From NCBI GenBank assembly GCA_035276085.1, contig DATELY010000022.1, forward strand, positions 1 through 29,259: a DNA stretch of 29,259 nt, read 5' to 3'. Source of the DNA: DATELY01 sp035276085. Lineage in GTDB: Bacteria > Pseudomonadota > Gammaproteobacteria > Steroidobacterales > Steroidobacteraceae. A model generated the notes under the pieces. The model had not been told where the DNA came from. It saw only the letters and a program-made list of their open reading frames with translations, and made no database searches. A program made the translations under genes and the position numbers. Shown here piece after piece: positions 7,838 to 16,378 of this stretch (the stretch's first letter is position 1; each line of letters opens with the position of its first letter).

Positions 7838-7862
7838 CTGCCGAGCCCAGGCAATTCGGCAG
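7838..7862 (+). terminator. Possible stem-loop after the oxygenase operon
   Basis: A 7-bp perfect stem, CTGCCGA with TCGGCAG, around an 11-base loop begins 13 bases after the alpha-subunit stop codon. There is no T-tract, so it is not a classical intrinsic terminator. It may protect the mRNA end or help a Rho-dependent stop. The rest of 7863-8047 holds no gene. A TAGAAT at 8013-8018 could be a -10 box for the next gene, without a clear -35. Confidence 0.3.
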
Positions 7863-8047
7863 ATCATGCGAGGGACGAGCCGGTCGCATGACACAGTTCG
7901 CAAGTAACGGCTCAGGGGTGGCGCTGGCGAAGTGCGGCGGGTCGAGACCGTCCCGACAAAGGCTCTGAGCAAGGGCATGCCGCTGCACTCTGGTCTCGCA
8001 GGCGCGCTTGGCTAGAATGCCTCGCCCCTTCGACAGGAGACCTTGCC

Positions 8048-9127
8048 TTGGAATCACCCGCATCCTCTCGTGCGCTCGATCCGAGCGGCGCGATTCAAAC
8101 CGACTGCGTCATCATCGGCGCCGGGCCGTGTGGGCTATTTCAGGTGTTCGAACTCGGTTTGCTCGGCGTTCACGCCCACGTTGTCGATTCGCTGAAATAT
8201 CCGGGCGGCCAATGCGCCGAGCTCTATCCCGAGAAGCCGATCTATGACATTCCCGCGTTGCCGGTGTGTGGGGCGCAAGAACTGGTCGACCGCCTGATGC
8301 AGCAGATCAAGCCGTTCAACGCTCAGTTTCACCTGGGCGAGGAAATGCGGGAGCTGCACCGCCTCGAGGACGGCACGTTCCTGCTGCAAACAGCGGGGCA
8401 GACCCGCTTCCACGCGAAGACGGTCATCATCGCCGCCGGACTGGGTGCCTTTGCCCCCCGCCGGTTGTCTGTAGAAGGCATCGAAGCTTTCGAAGGCACG
8501 TCGGTGCAATACAAAGTGAAGAGCGCGGCGGAATTCGTCGGCAAACGCATCGCGATCTTCGGCGGCGGCGATTCGGCCTTGGACTGGACGCTGGAGTTCG
8601 CCGGCAAAGCCTCGGAGTTGACCCTCGTGCACCGGCGCCCGGAGTTTCGGGCCGCGCCGGCATCGGTCGCAAAAATGCGCGATCTCGTGGCGAGCGGGAG
8701 CATCCGCTACGTCGAAGGCATCGCCCAGAGCGTCATCGTCGATGACGGGCGCTTTCGTGGCCTCCGACTGAAGCGCACAGACGGACAGTCCGAAGATCTG
8801 GCCGTGGATTACGTCCTCACGTTCTTCGGCCTGCATCCCCGCCTGGGTCCCATTGCCGAATGGGGTCTCAACATAGACAAGCGCGCCATCCTGGTCGATA
8901 CCGAGAAGTTTCAGACGAACATTCCGGGTGTATTCGCAGTGGGGGACATCAACACCTATCCGGGCAAGAAGAAGTTGATCCTGTCCGGTTTCCACGAGGC
9001 GGCGCTGGCAGCGTTCGCCGTTACGGCACATCTCAATCCAGCGAAGAAGGTCCACCTGCAATACACGACGACCAGTCCCATCATGCACAAGCGCTTGGGC
9101 GTCCCCGACGAGCCGAAGCCAGCGTGA
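8048..9127 (+). CDS. Ferredoxin--NADP+ reductase, thioredoxin-reductase-like (YumC type)
   Basis: This 359-residue flavoprotein moves electrons between NADPH and ferredoxin. The FAD-binding GAGPCGL lies at residues 24-30, the NADPH-binding FGGGDSALDW at about 171-180 with HRR at 195-197, and the second FAD segment FAVGDINTYPG near 300. The CxxC redox pair of true thioredoxin reductases is absent, and the C-terminal extension seen in FNR-type relatives is present (SPIMHKRLG). The TTG start is supported by AGGAGA about 8 bases upstream. It lies between an oxygenase operon that needs a reductase and a sulfite reductase that has no cysJ nearby, so it could feed either. It may simply be the housekeeping enzyme. 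Confidence 0.88.
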   Translation: MESPASSRALDPSGAIQTDCVIIGAGPCGLFQVFELGLLGVHAHVVDSLKYPGGQCAELYPEKPIYDIPALPVCGAQELVDRLMQQIKPFNAQFHLGEEMRELHRLEDGTFLLQTAGQTRFHAKTVIIAAGLGAFAPRRLSVEGIEAFEGTSVQYKVKSAAEFVGKRIAIFGGGDSALDWTLEFAGKASELTLVHRRPEFRAAPASVAKMRDLVASGSIRYVEGIAQSVIVDDGRFRGLRLKRTDGQSEDLAVDYVLTFFGLHPRLGPIAEWGLNIDKRAILVDTEKFQTNIPGVFAVGDINTYPGKKKLILSGFHEAALAAFAVTAHLNPAKKVHLQYTTTSPIMHKRLGVPDEPKPA

Positions 9128-9141
9128 GCGCGGGGAGCTGC

Positions 9142-10023
9142 ATGAACTCCTCCCTGACCGACTTGTTGAAAGTGCTGAATCTCGAGCAGATCGAGGTCAA
9201 CCTGTTTCGCGGCGACAGCCGCGATCTCGGGAGTCAGCGCGTCTTCGGCGGCCAGGTGTTGGGTCAGGCACTCGTGGCTGCGAGCAGCACCGTCGAAGGT
9301 CGCGTGGTCCACTCGCTGCACGCGTACTTCCTGCGCGGAGGCGACAAGACCCGGCCGATCATCTATGACGTCGATCGCAGCCGCGACGGCAAGAGCTTTT
9401 CGACACGCCGTGTGGTCGCGGTTCAACACGGCGAACAGATCTTCCACATGTCCGCATCGTTCCAGGTCATCGAGGAGGGATTGAGTCATCAGATGACGCC
9501 GCCGCGCGTGCCCGATCCCGATCAGCTCGTCGACTGGGCCACCTGGGTGGATCAACACGGACCCAATGCGGGATTCAGCAAGCTGGCCCTGCTCGAACTG
9601 CCGTTCGAGCTGCGGTTCGTGGATCCGGAGCGCATGTTCCTTTCTCCTCAGCCGCAAGAGCCGAGGGTGAACCTCTGGTTCAAGATGACCGGCCGCTTGC
9701 CGGATGACGAGAATCAGCATCGCTGCATGCTGGCGTACGCATCCGACCTGTACCTTCTAGGCGCGGCGTTCCTGCCGCATGGCCGCTCGATCGTAGTCGA
9801 TGACTTACAGGTCGCCAGTATCGACCATGCAATGTGGTTCCACCGCCCGCTGCGCGTGGACGAATGGCTTCTGTACTCCATGGACAGCCCGAGCTCGTCG
9901 GGAGCCAGGGGCTTGGCGCGCGGAAGTATTTACACGCGCGACGGGGTATTGGTGGCGAGTACGGCGCAGGAAGGGCTGATGCGGTATCGGCCGCGGCGGG
10001 AGGGGAGGGGGCCTGGGGCCTGA
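9142..10023 (+). CDS. tesB: Acyl-CoA thioesterase II
   Basis: This 293-residue double-hotdog thioesterase hydrolyses medium- and long-chain acyl-CoA to the free acid and CoA. It is close to E. coli TesB throughout: GGQVLGQAL and HSLHAYFLRGGD in the first hotdog, then AYASDLYLL, IDHAMWFHRP and VASTAQEGLMRY. The Asp of ASDL and the Gln of AQEG match the known catalytic Asp and Gln. The ATG at 9142 was chosen over upstream in-frame codons because a GGGGAG site precedes it and family homology begins there. The last eight residues (REGRGPGA) go beyond the normal TesB end and are encoded by a G-rich repeat-like sequence. The gene starts 14 bases after the reductase stop, so the two are probably co-transcribed. 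Confidence 0.92.
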   Translation: MNSSLTDLLKVLNLEQIEVNLFRGDSRDLGSQRVFGGQVLGQALVAASSTVEGRVVHSLHAYFLRGGDKTRPIIYDVDRSRDGKSFSTRRVVAVQHGEQIFHMSASFQVIEEGLSHQMTPPRVPDPDQLVDWATWVDQHGPNAGFSKLALLELPFELRFVDPERMFLSPQPQEPRVNLWFKMTGRLPDDENQHRCMLAYASDLYLLGAAFLPHGRSIVVDDLQVASIDHAMWFHRPLRVDEWLLYSMDSPSSSGARGLARGSIYTRDGVLVASTAQEGLMRYRPRREGRGPGA

Positions 10024-10075
10024 GGTTCGAGGCCAGAGCGCACTCCAAACCCCAGGTCCCAAGCCCCAGGTCCCA
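10009..10075. repeat. G-rich to C-rich low-complexity repeat overlapping the tesB 3' end
   Basis: The stretch starts with runs such as GGGGCCTGGGGCCTGA at the end of tesB and ends with two direct copies of CCCCAGGTCCCA (10050-10061 and 10064-10075). The G-rich and C-rich halves are roughly complementary, so the RNA could fold back. It adds a short extra tail to TesB. It looks like a degraded intergenic repeat. Confidence 0.5.
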
Positions 10076-10095
10076 CGCCTCGTCCCAGTCCGCCG

Positions 10096-10135
10096 TCCCC
10101 CCACCCCAACCCTCCCCCGCTTCGCAGGGGAGGGA
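10096..10135 (-). repeat. REP-like palindromic repeat, family B
   Basis: Read on the minus strand, the core is CCCTCCCCTGCGAAGCGGGG followed by a G-rich tail GGTTGGGGTGGGG. The same core and tail occur on the plus strand at 28991-29027, and a shorter relative is at 22829-22852. It lies between tesB and cysI and can form a strong hairpin. Confidence 0.65.
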
Positions 10136-10218
10136 GTCGGAGGCGGGTCACAAGCCGGTATCAGCTCATACCGAAAGCGTATTTCAGGCGCTCGGGGCGG
10201 CCGACTAGAGTCCGGGGC

Positions 10219-11877
10219 ATGTATCGATACGACGCCATCGACCAGCAGATCGTGGACGAGCGGGTTGCCCAGTTCCGGGATCAAACCCAGCGCTTCCTTG
10301 CCGGCACGTTGTCCGAAGATGACTTCCGTTCCTTGCGTCTGCGCAATGGGCTGTACATTCAGAAGTACGCGCCGATGTTGCGCGTCTCGATCCCGTACGG
10401 CCTGCTGAACACGAAGCAGGTGCGCATGCTCGCGCACATCGCGCGCAAGTACGACCGCAACTACGGTCACTTCAGCACGCGCCAGAACATCCAGTACAAC
10501 TGGCCCAAGCTGGAACAGGTGCCCGACATCCTTGCGGATCTCGCCACCGTGCAGATGCATGCGATTCAAACCAGCGGCAACTGTGTGCGCAACGTCACGG
10601 CCGATCACCTGGCGGGCGTCAACACGGATGAAATCGAGGATCCGCGTCCGTGGTGCGAGATCGTGCGTCAGTGGGCCACGTTCCATCCCGAATTCTCGTA
10701 TCTGCCGCGTAAGTTCAAGATCGCGATCACCGGTTCGCCGCAGGATCGCGCCGCTTCGAAAGTGCATGACATCGGTTTGCACCTCGTGCGCAATGCGCAG
10801 GGCGAGGTGGGATTCGAAGTGCTCGTCGGCGGCGGCCTGGGCCGTGCACCGATGATCGGTCACGTCATTCGCGAGTTCCTGGCGCCGCGCGACTTGCTGG
10901 CGTATCTCGAAGCCATCCTGCGCGTCTATAACCTGCACGGCCGGCGCGACAACATTCACAAGGCGCGTATCAAGATCCTCGTGAAGGCGGTGGGTCCGGA
11001 GAAATTCCGCGAGATGGCCGAAGCCGAATGGCAGGCGTCGCGTGCGACGGCACCCGTGCTCGAGGATGCAGAGATCGCCCGCATCAAGGCGTTCTTCGTT
11101 CCGCCCGCGTACGAAGAACTGAAGGACAGCGACGTGCTCTCCGGCCACCCGACCGAATTCCGCAACTGGTATCAGCGCAACACCCGACGCCACCGTGTGC
11201 AGGGCTACCGTGCCGTGTTCCTCTCGCTCAAGTCGCCGAAGCGCCCGCCTGGCGATATCACGGATGCCGAGCTGGATCGCGTCGCCGACCTGGCCGATCA
11301 GTATTCGTTCGGTCTCGTGCGCTCCACTCACGATCAGAACTTGCTGTTCGCGGACGTGCGTCAGCGCGACCTCTTCGAGCTGTGGAAGGCGCTGAAGGCA
11401 ATCGATCTGGCGACGCCGAACATCGGCACGCTGACCGACATGATCTGCTGCCCTGGCGGTGACTTCTGCGCGCTCGCGAATGCTCGCTCGATCCCCATTG
11501 CTCAGCAGATCAACGAGCGCTTCGACGATCTCGACTACCTCTACGACCTGGGCGACATCGAGCTGAAGATGTCGGGCTGCATGAACGCATGCGGTCATCA
11601 CCACGTCGGTCACATCGGCATTCTCGGGGTCGATAAGAACGGCGAAGAGTGGTACCAGATCACGCTCGGCGGCTCGGCCAGCGGTCAGGACGCCGCGCTC
11701 GGTCAGGTGATCGGACCGTCCGTGCGTCATGCCGAGGTCGCTGCGATCATCGAGCGTATCCTCGATGTGTACGTCGCCGAACGCGACACCGGTGAACGCT
11801 TCATCGACACGTTCCGCCGGATCGGCATTGCTCCTTTCAAGGCTCGTGTGTATGCGCCAGCTCATCAAGCAGCGTGA
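10219..11877 (+). CDS. cysI: Siroheme [4Fe-4S] nitrite/sulfite reductase hemoprotein
   Basis: The 552-residue enzyme reduces sulfite to sulfide with six electrons in the cytoplasm. The coupled siroheme/[4Fe-4S] centre has its four cysteines: C411 and C417 in CCPGGDFC, and C454 and C458 in SGCMNACGHHH. The two-fold ferredoxin-like repeats of the family are seen, for example FSTRQNIQYNW near the N-terminus and VRSTHDQNLLF in the second half. Nitrite reductases share this fold. The sulfite role is preferred because cysH, cysG, cysB and a cysteine synthase lie in the same window. No flavoprotein partner CysJ is encoded, so ferredoxin is a likely donor. The ATG follows CCGGGG. A TAGAGT (10206-10211) lies only 7 bases upstream. 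Confidence 0.9.
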   Translation: MYRYDAIDQQIVDERVAQFRDQTQRFLAGTLSEDDFRSLRLRNGLYIQKYAPMLRVSIPYGLLNTKQVRMLAHIARKYDRNYGHFSTRQNIQYNWPKLEQVPDILADLATVQMHAIQTSGNCVRNVTADHLAGVNTDEIEDPRPWCEIVRQWATFHPEFSYLPRKFKIAITGSPQDRAASKVHDIGLHLVRNAQGEVGFEVLVGGGLGRAPMIGHVIREFLAPRDLLAYLEAILRVYNLHGRRDNIHKARIKILVKAVGPEKFREMAEAEWQASRATAPVLEDAEIARIKAFFVPPAYEELKDSDVLSGHPTEFRNWYQRNTRRHRVQGYRAVFLSLKSPKRPPGDITDAELDRVADLADQYSFGLVRSTHDQNLLFADVRQRDLFELWKALKAIDLATPNIGTLTDMICCPGGDFCALANARSIPIAQQINERFDDLDYLYDLGDIELKMSGCMNACGHHHVGHIGILGVDKNGEEWYQITLGGSASGQDAALGQVIGPSVRHAEVAAIIERILDVYVAERDTGERFIDTFRRIGIAPFKARVYAPAHQAA

Positions 11878-12337
11878 GATCGTCACCGACGAGTGGCGCT
11901 ACGCCGAGGAAGACCCGCTCGGCCGTGAGCGTGCGCTGATCCTGCCGTTCGCCCGCTGGAAGGAAGAGCGCGAACGCTGGTGGCTGTGGGACGGTCGCCT
12001 GGGCGTCAAGCTCGGTCCGACCGATTCCGTCACCGAGCTCTCGCAGGATTTCTTACGCATCGCGCTGGTCGCCATCGAATTCAGCGGCCTGGCTGAAGGT
12101 CGCGGCTATACCCAGGCGCAGTTGCTGCGCACGCGCTACAAGTTCACGGGCGAGCTCCGCGCGGTGGGCAAGATCCAGCGTGACCAGCTCTTCTACATGG
12201 CCCGCTGCGGCTTCGATGCATTCGAGCTGCCCGAAGGCACCGACTACGACGTCGCATTCACCGCGTTCAAGGACTTCTCAGTGAAGTACCAGGATGCGAG
12301 CGACGCGGGCCTCGCACTACGTCGACGAGCTGGTTGA
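11852..12337 (+). CDS. DUF934 family protein, sulfite-reduction associated
   Basis: This 161-residue protein matches the DUF934 (COG3749) family, which is repeatedly encoded next to cysI-type sulfite reductases in Proteobacteria and has no established biochemical activity. Recognisable parts are the central LGVKLGPTDSVTEL, the RGYTQAQLLRTRYKF block, and the C-terminal FYMARCGFDAFELPEG. The ATG lies inside the end of cysI, overlapping it by 26 bases in another frame, so the two are surely co-expressed. No cofactor-binding motif is obvious. An accessory or electron-transfer role is inferred from context only. Confidence 0.88.
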   Translation: MRQLIKQREIVTDEWRYAEEDPLGRERALILPFARWKEERERWWLWDGRLGVKLGPTDSVTELSQDFLRIALVAIEFSGLAEGRGYTQAQLLRTRYKFTGELRAVGKIQRDQLFYMARCGFDAFELPEGTDYDVAFTAFKDFSVKYQDASDAGLALRRRAG

Positions 12338-12390
12338 CACTCGGTCACAGGCACGCACCTCGCATCAATCGGACCAATGCGGTCAGAGCG

Positions 12391-12459
12391 CTTCGACAGG
12401 CTCAGCGCGAACGGGATCATTTGTTTTCGGTTCGGCCGCTCGCCCTGAGCTTGTCGAAG
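12391..12459. repeat. REP-like inverted repeat, family A (imperfect copy)
   Basis: Two 20-base arms, 12391-12410 and 12440-12459, pair at 18 of 20 positions around a 29-base loop. The arm consensus CTTCGAC..GCTCAG.GCGA is shared with the perfect copy at 18923-18999. It lies between the convergent DUF934 gene and the ABC transporter gene, where it could act as a two-way terminator. Confidence 0.75.
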
Positions 12460-12461
12460 GG

Positions 12462-14237
12462 TCACCCATTCACCGCAAACTGCAGCGACGCCAACCGCGA
12501 ATACAGTGCGTTCGACTGCAGCAGCTCCGCGTGCGTCCCGATCGCTACGATCCTTCCTTGATCGAGCACCACAATCCGGTCCGCTTTGGTAATCGTCGCC
12601 AGACGATGCGCAATGATCACCGTCGTGCGCTCCCGCATCAGCTCATCCAGCGCCTGCTGCACGGCTTGCTCGCTCTCCGAATCCAGCGCACTGGTCGCCT
12701 CGTCCAGCAACAGTATCGGCGGATTCTTCAGCAGCGCCCGCGCAATCGCCATGCGTTGACGCTGACCGCCGGACAAGCGCGTGCCGCGCTCGCCCAGAAA
12801 ACTGTCGTAGCCCTCGGGTAGCGCGGTGATGAAACCGTGCGCGCCTGCTGCGCGCGCGGCTTCTTCCACTTCGGCATCCGTCGCAGTGGGACGACCATAA
12901 CGAATGTTCTCGCGTGCGCTGGCCCCGAACAGCACTGTTTCCTGCGGTACGAGACCGGTGTGCGCACGCACGTCGTGCGGACTCGCTTGACGAATGTCGA
13001 TCCCGTCGAGCAGCACGCGGCCCGATTGCGGATCGTAGAAGCGCAACAGCAACTGAAAGCTCGTGCTCTTGCCGGCCCCTGATGGCCCAACGAGCGCCAC
13101 GGTCTCTCCGGGTGCGATGTCCAGCGAGAAATCCTGCAGCGCGTACGTGTCCGGCCGCGAGGGATAGCGAAAGCTCACGCGATCGAAGCGAATGGCGCCG
13201 CGCATCTGTTTGGGAAGTTCAAGCGCATTCGCCGGGGCTTTGATCGTCGGCTCGGCACGCTCGAGCTCGACCAAGCGCTCCATCGCACCAGCCGCGCGTT
13301 GCACCTCACCCCACATCTCGCTCAATGAAGCGGCAGCGACGCCGACGTAAACGGCGTACAGCAAAAACTGACTCAGTTGGCCGGCGCTCATCCGGCCTGC
13401 GAGCACATCGTGCGCGCCCATCCACAGCACGCCCGTGATCGCGCCGAAGATCGCCATCGTTCCCACAGCGGTCATGTATGCGCGAATGCGCGAGCGTTGC
13501 ACGGCGGTTGCGAACGAATCCTCGACCGCAGTGCCATAGCGCGCCGCCTGGATCGGTTCCAGTGTGAAGGCCTGAATCGTTTGAATGGCGTTCAGCGTTT
13601 CGTCGGCAAGCCCGCTGGTCTCGGCCACGCGATCCTGCGCTGCGCGCGATAGTCTGCGAACGCGACGTCCGATCGCGATCAGCGGCACGATGATCAACGG
13701 GAACAGGATGAGGATCATGCCGGTGAGCCGCGGACTGGTCAGCACGAGCAGCACCAACGAGCCCACCAGATTGATCGTCGAGCGCAGCGTGATCGAGATG
13801 CCCACGCCCGCGATCGATTGCACGAGCGTCGTATCGGTCGTGAGCCGCGAGAGGACTTCGCCAGTGCGAGTGACTTCGAAGAACGTCGGGTCCATGCGCA
13901 CGACGCGCTCGTACACGCGCTTGCGGATATCGGCAACCACACGCTCACCCAGCCAGCTGACCATGTAGAAGCGAATGGCCGCGAATACGCCATAGACGAT
14001 GGCCGCGAGCAGGAACGCGACGAAGTAGCGATCGATCGTGGCGCTATCGCGCGTGACCATTCCGGCATCGATCACATCGCGCAGTGCCAGCGGGAGGGCC
14101 AACATCGCTGCCGACGCGATCAGCAGCGCGGCCAGCGCCAGTGCGAGCGTGCCGCGATAGGCGCGCAGGTACGGCAGCAGTGCGCGCAACGGCTTGATGG
14201 AACGCGTTTTCGGTCGGTCAGGCGTGTTCACAGGCAT
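12462..14237 (-). CDS. ABC exporter half-transporter (fused membrane and ATPase domains)
   Basis: The 591-residue protein has the type IV exporter layout of MsbA and related half-transporters. About six membrane helices fill residues 25-320. The ATPase domain from about 350 has Walker A GPSGAGKS (384-391), signature LSGGQ (488-492), Walker B ILLLDE (508-513) and an H-loop IIAHRLA. It should work as a homodimer in the inner membrane. The substrate, which may be lipid, peptide or drug, cannot be told from sequence. MsbA-like lipid flippases have the same layout. The gene is convergent with the cysI unit and separated from it by a repeat, so a link to sulfur metabolism is not implied. Confidence 0.9.
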   Translation of the reverse strand: MPVNTPDRPKTRSIKPLRALLPYLRAYRGTLALALAALLIASAAMLALPLALRDVIDAGMVTRDSATIDRYFVAFLLAAIVYGVFAAIRFYMVSWLGERVVADIRKRVYERVVRMDPTFFEVTRTGEVLSRLTTDTTLVQSIAGVGISITLRSTINLVGSLVLLVLTSPRLTGMILILFPLIIVPLIAIGRRVRRLSRAAQDRVAETSGLADETLNAIQTIQAFTLEPIQAARYGTAVEDSFATAVQRSRIRAYMTAVGTMAIFGAITGVLWMGAHDVLAGRMSAGQLSQFLLYAVYVGVAAASLSEMWGEVQRAAGAMERLVELERAEPTIKAPANALELPKQMRGAIRFDRVSFRYPSRPDTYALQDFSLDIAPGETVALVGPSGAGKSTSFQLLLRFYDPQSGRVLLDGIDIRQASPHDVRAHTGLVPQETVLFGASARENIRYGRPTATDAEVEEAARAAGAHGFITALPEGYDSFLGERGTRLSGGQRQRMAIARALLKNPPILLLDEATSALDSESEQAVQQALDELMRERTTVIIAHRLATITKADRIVVLDQGRIVAIGTHAELLQSNALYSRLASLQFAVNG

Positions 14238-14472
14238 GCGATCGTGGCGAGGCGGTGAGCGAAGGCAGACGAGAGAGGACTGTCACGCCGCTGGCGATGA
14301 CCGTCAACCGGAAAAGACGCCGAGCGGATGATGTGTCCACGGCCACGCTGACGATGCAGGCATGGACCCGCTCGTGTACGCGGCGCTGATGTGAATCAGC
14401 TCGATCTGCGGGTAGAGCTCGCGCATCGAGCGGCACGACTCCTGAACTGCGCAACTGCGGACGCTTCGAGCT

Positions 14473-15450
14473 TCAGCGATACACGGGTAACTCGACGTCC
14501 TTGAACAGTGCTTCGATATCTTCTGTCGTGCCCGCGTTGGCGGCGCGGTCCACCAGCCGCTTGGTCAGATGCGGCGCGAGCAGTTGCAGGAACTCGTACA
14601 TGAAGCCGCGCAGCAGTGCGCCCTGATGGAAGCCAGCCCAGGTCAGGTGGGCGGGGAATAAATGCGAGGCATCGATGGAGACGAGGTCGGAGTCCTCGCG
14701 TGGATCCATGGCCATGCCGGCGACGATGCCCACGCCCAACCCCAACCGTACGTAGGTCTTGATCACGTCCGCATCGCGAGCCGTCAGGGCCACATGGGGT
14801 GTGACGCCTGCGCGCGCGAAGATCTGCTGCAGCGAGGACGGCCCCGTGAAGCCGAAGACGTAGGTAACGATCGGATATTTGCCGAGTGTCTGCAGGCTGG
14901 GCTTGGTTTCTTCGGCGAGGGGATGATTGCGCGGCACCACGATGCGGCGATGCCAGCGATAGCAGGGCAGCAGCACCAGGTTCGTGAACAGCTCCTGGGA
15001 GCCGGTGTTGATCGCGAAGTCGATCCGATCGCGCTCGGCCATGCCGGCAATCTGTTCCGACGTACCCTGGTGCAGGTGCAGCTCGACCTCCGGATAGCGC
15101 TGCCGGAACTGCCGGATCACGGGCGGTAGCACGTATCGGGCCTGGGTATGGGTCGTGCCGATGGACAGTGACCCCCGCGCGCTGTCCTTATGTTCATCGG
15201 CCAGCCGGCGGATGCTTTGTACCTCTTTCAAGATTCGCAGCGCCCGCTCGATGACCCGCTTGCCGGCCGGGGTGACCCGGGTCAGGGTGCGGCCCTGGCG
15301 GACGAAAATCGGAAAACCGAGCTCGTCCTCCAGCTGTTTCAACTGTTTGCTCACCCCGGGTTGTGACGTGTGCAGCCTTTCGGCCGCGGCGGTGATGTTG
15401 AGGTCGTTCTCAGCGATCGCGGCCAGGTAGCGCAATTGTTGTAGTTTCAT
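14473..15450 (-). CDS. cysB: LysR-family regulator CysB
   Basis: From the ATG at 15450 the protein is 325 residues, nearly the size of E. coli CysB (324). The start MKLQQLRYLAAIAEN and helix-turn-helix TAAAERLHTSQPGVSKQLK are typical of CysB. The effector domain keeps the family segments TTHTQARYVLPPVI and GLGVGIVAGMA. CysB activates sulfur-assimilation genes with N-acetylserine as inducer. The frame is open further upstream, but those 39 residues are not family-like. It is divergent from cysH across a short AT-richer gap, the normal arrangement for local control. The 235 bases between this gene and the ABC transporter show no supportable gene. Confidence 0.93.
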   Translation of the reverse strand: MKLQQLRYLAAIAENDLNITAAAERLHTSQPGVSKQLKQLEDELGFPIFVRQGRTLTRVTPAGKRVIERALRILKEVQSIRRLADEHKDSARGSLSIGTTHTQARYVLPPVIRQFRQRYPEVELHLHQGTSEQIAGMAERDRIDFAINTGSQELFTNLVLLPCYRWHRRIVVPRNHPLAEETKPSLQTLGKYPIVTYVFGFTGPSSLQQIFARAGVTPHVALTARDADVIKTYVRLGLGVGIVAGMAMDPREDSDLVSIDASHLFPAHLTWAGFHQGALLRGFMYEFLQLLAPHLTKRLVDRAANAGTTEDIEALFKDVELPVYR

Positions 15451-15600
15451 ATAGTTATAGAGTAACCGGCGGCAATGCGGGGGGCCATAACGCGCCCGCA
15501 TCATGACAGAACGAAAAGGTAGTTCCTGGGTTATAAGCCGGTCAGTAGAGTCGCTCGCACGTACCAAAAGGCGTTTTTCCGCCTACGTTCGAGATCGACG
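15451..15600. promoter_or_regulatory. cysB-cysH divergent control region, candidate CysB target
   Basis: This 150-base gap carries several A/T-rich half-site-like words in an otherwise GC-rich setting: GTTATAGAGTAAC near 15454-15466, CCATAACG near 15485-15492 and GGTTATAAG at 15529-15537. The last contains TATAAG, which could be a -10 box for cysH with a poor -35, as is common for activator-dependent promoters. A small hairpin AGGCG-TTTTTC-CGCCT lies about 15 bases before the cysH ATG. CysB binding is inferred from gene context. Confidence 0.4.
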
Positions 15601-16344
15601 ATGCCCACTGATGCGCTGACTCCCCGTGTCGAAGCCCTCGTCCAGAGCACCCGTGCTCTGCTCGAGCGGGCCGTGCGCGAGCACGGTTCTGTCGTGTATT
15701 CGAACAGCCTCGGTGCCGAGGCCATGGTGCTGACGGACATCATCTGTACGTACGTCCCCCAGATCGACATGGTGACCCTCGATACGGGTCGTCTGCCCGA
15801 TGAAACGCTCGCTTTGCTGGACCGCGTCGAGCGCCGTTACCAGCGCCGCATTCCGGTGTTCTACCCCAATGCAGAGGCGATCGAAGCGTACGTGCGGGAC
15901 AACGGCATCAATGGTTTCTACCTCGGTCAGGAAGAGCGTCGCAGCTGCTGCAGCATCCGCAAGATCGAGCCGTTCAAGCGCGCGATCGCAGGCTACAAAG
16001 CGTGGGTGACGGGCGTGCGTCGCGAGCAATCGGTCGAGCGTGCGCATGGCGAGCTGCTCGCGTGGGATCCGCAATACGATCTCTACAAGGTGAGCCCGCT
16101 GCTCGATTGGACCGAAGACGACGTGTGGGCGTACATCCGCGCGAAGAACCTGCCGTACAACGCGCTGCATGACCGCGGTTATCCCAGCATCGGTTGCGCA
16201 CCCTGCACGCGTCCCGTCGAGGCCGGTGCAGATCCGCGCTCGGGCCGCTGGTGGTGGGAAGCCGCTGAATTGCGCGAGTGCGGTTTGCATCCGCGTCGCG
16301 TGATCCCGCTGAAGGTCGAGCCGCGTCGCGCAGCCGCCCAGTAA
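15601..16344 (+). CDS. cysH: Adenylyl-sulfate (APS) reductase, iron-sulfur type CysH
   Basis: The 247-residue enzyme reduces activated sulfate to sulfite using thioredoxin. The nucleotide-binding SNSLGAEAMVL lies near residue 34, and the catalytic cysteine is C227 in the ECGLH motif. It also has C116-C117 in RRSCCSIRK and C199-x2-C202 in GCAPC. This CC...CxxC set binds a [4Fe-4S] cluster and, by established knowledge of the family, marks enzymes that use APS rather than PAPS. That suggests an APS kinase is not needed for assimilation here. The ATG is the first codon after the control region shared with cysB. cysG follows after 34 bases. Confidence 0.92.
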   Translation: MPTDALTPRVEALVQSTRALLERAVREHGSVVYSNSLGAEAMVLTDIICTYVPQIDMVTLDTGRLPDETLALLDRVERRYQRRIPVFYPNAEAIEAYVRDNGINGFYLGQEERRSCCSIRKIEPFKRAIAGYKAWVTGVRREQSVERAHGELLAWDPQYDLYKVSPLLDWTEDDVWAYIRAKNLPYNALHDRGYPSIGCAPCTRPVEAGADPRSGRWWWEAAELRECGLHPRRVIPLKVEPRRAAAQ

Positions 16345-16378
16345 CTGCCCTGACCGCAGCGCGAACGCTGCGAGCGCC

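Noticed and set aside
6526..7854. 442-codon minus-strand open frame opposite alpha subunit 2
   Set aside because: It is antisense to a clear oxygenase gene and its His/Val/Leu/Asp-rich translation has no recognisable family.
9805..11886. 693-codon minus-strand open frame opposite cysI
   Set aside because: It spans cysI, the intergenic repeats and the tesB end, with no motif. Codon bias of cysI explains its length.
14218..14454. 78-codon minus-strand frame between the ABC transporter and cysB
   Set aside because: It has no ribosome-binding site and no recognisable motif, and it overlaps the transporter start. Another frame reads MRELYPQIELIHIS, but it is too short to support a gene fragment.
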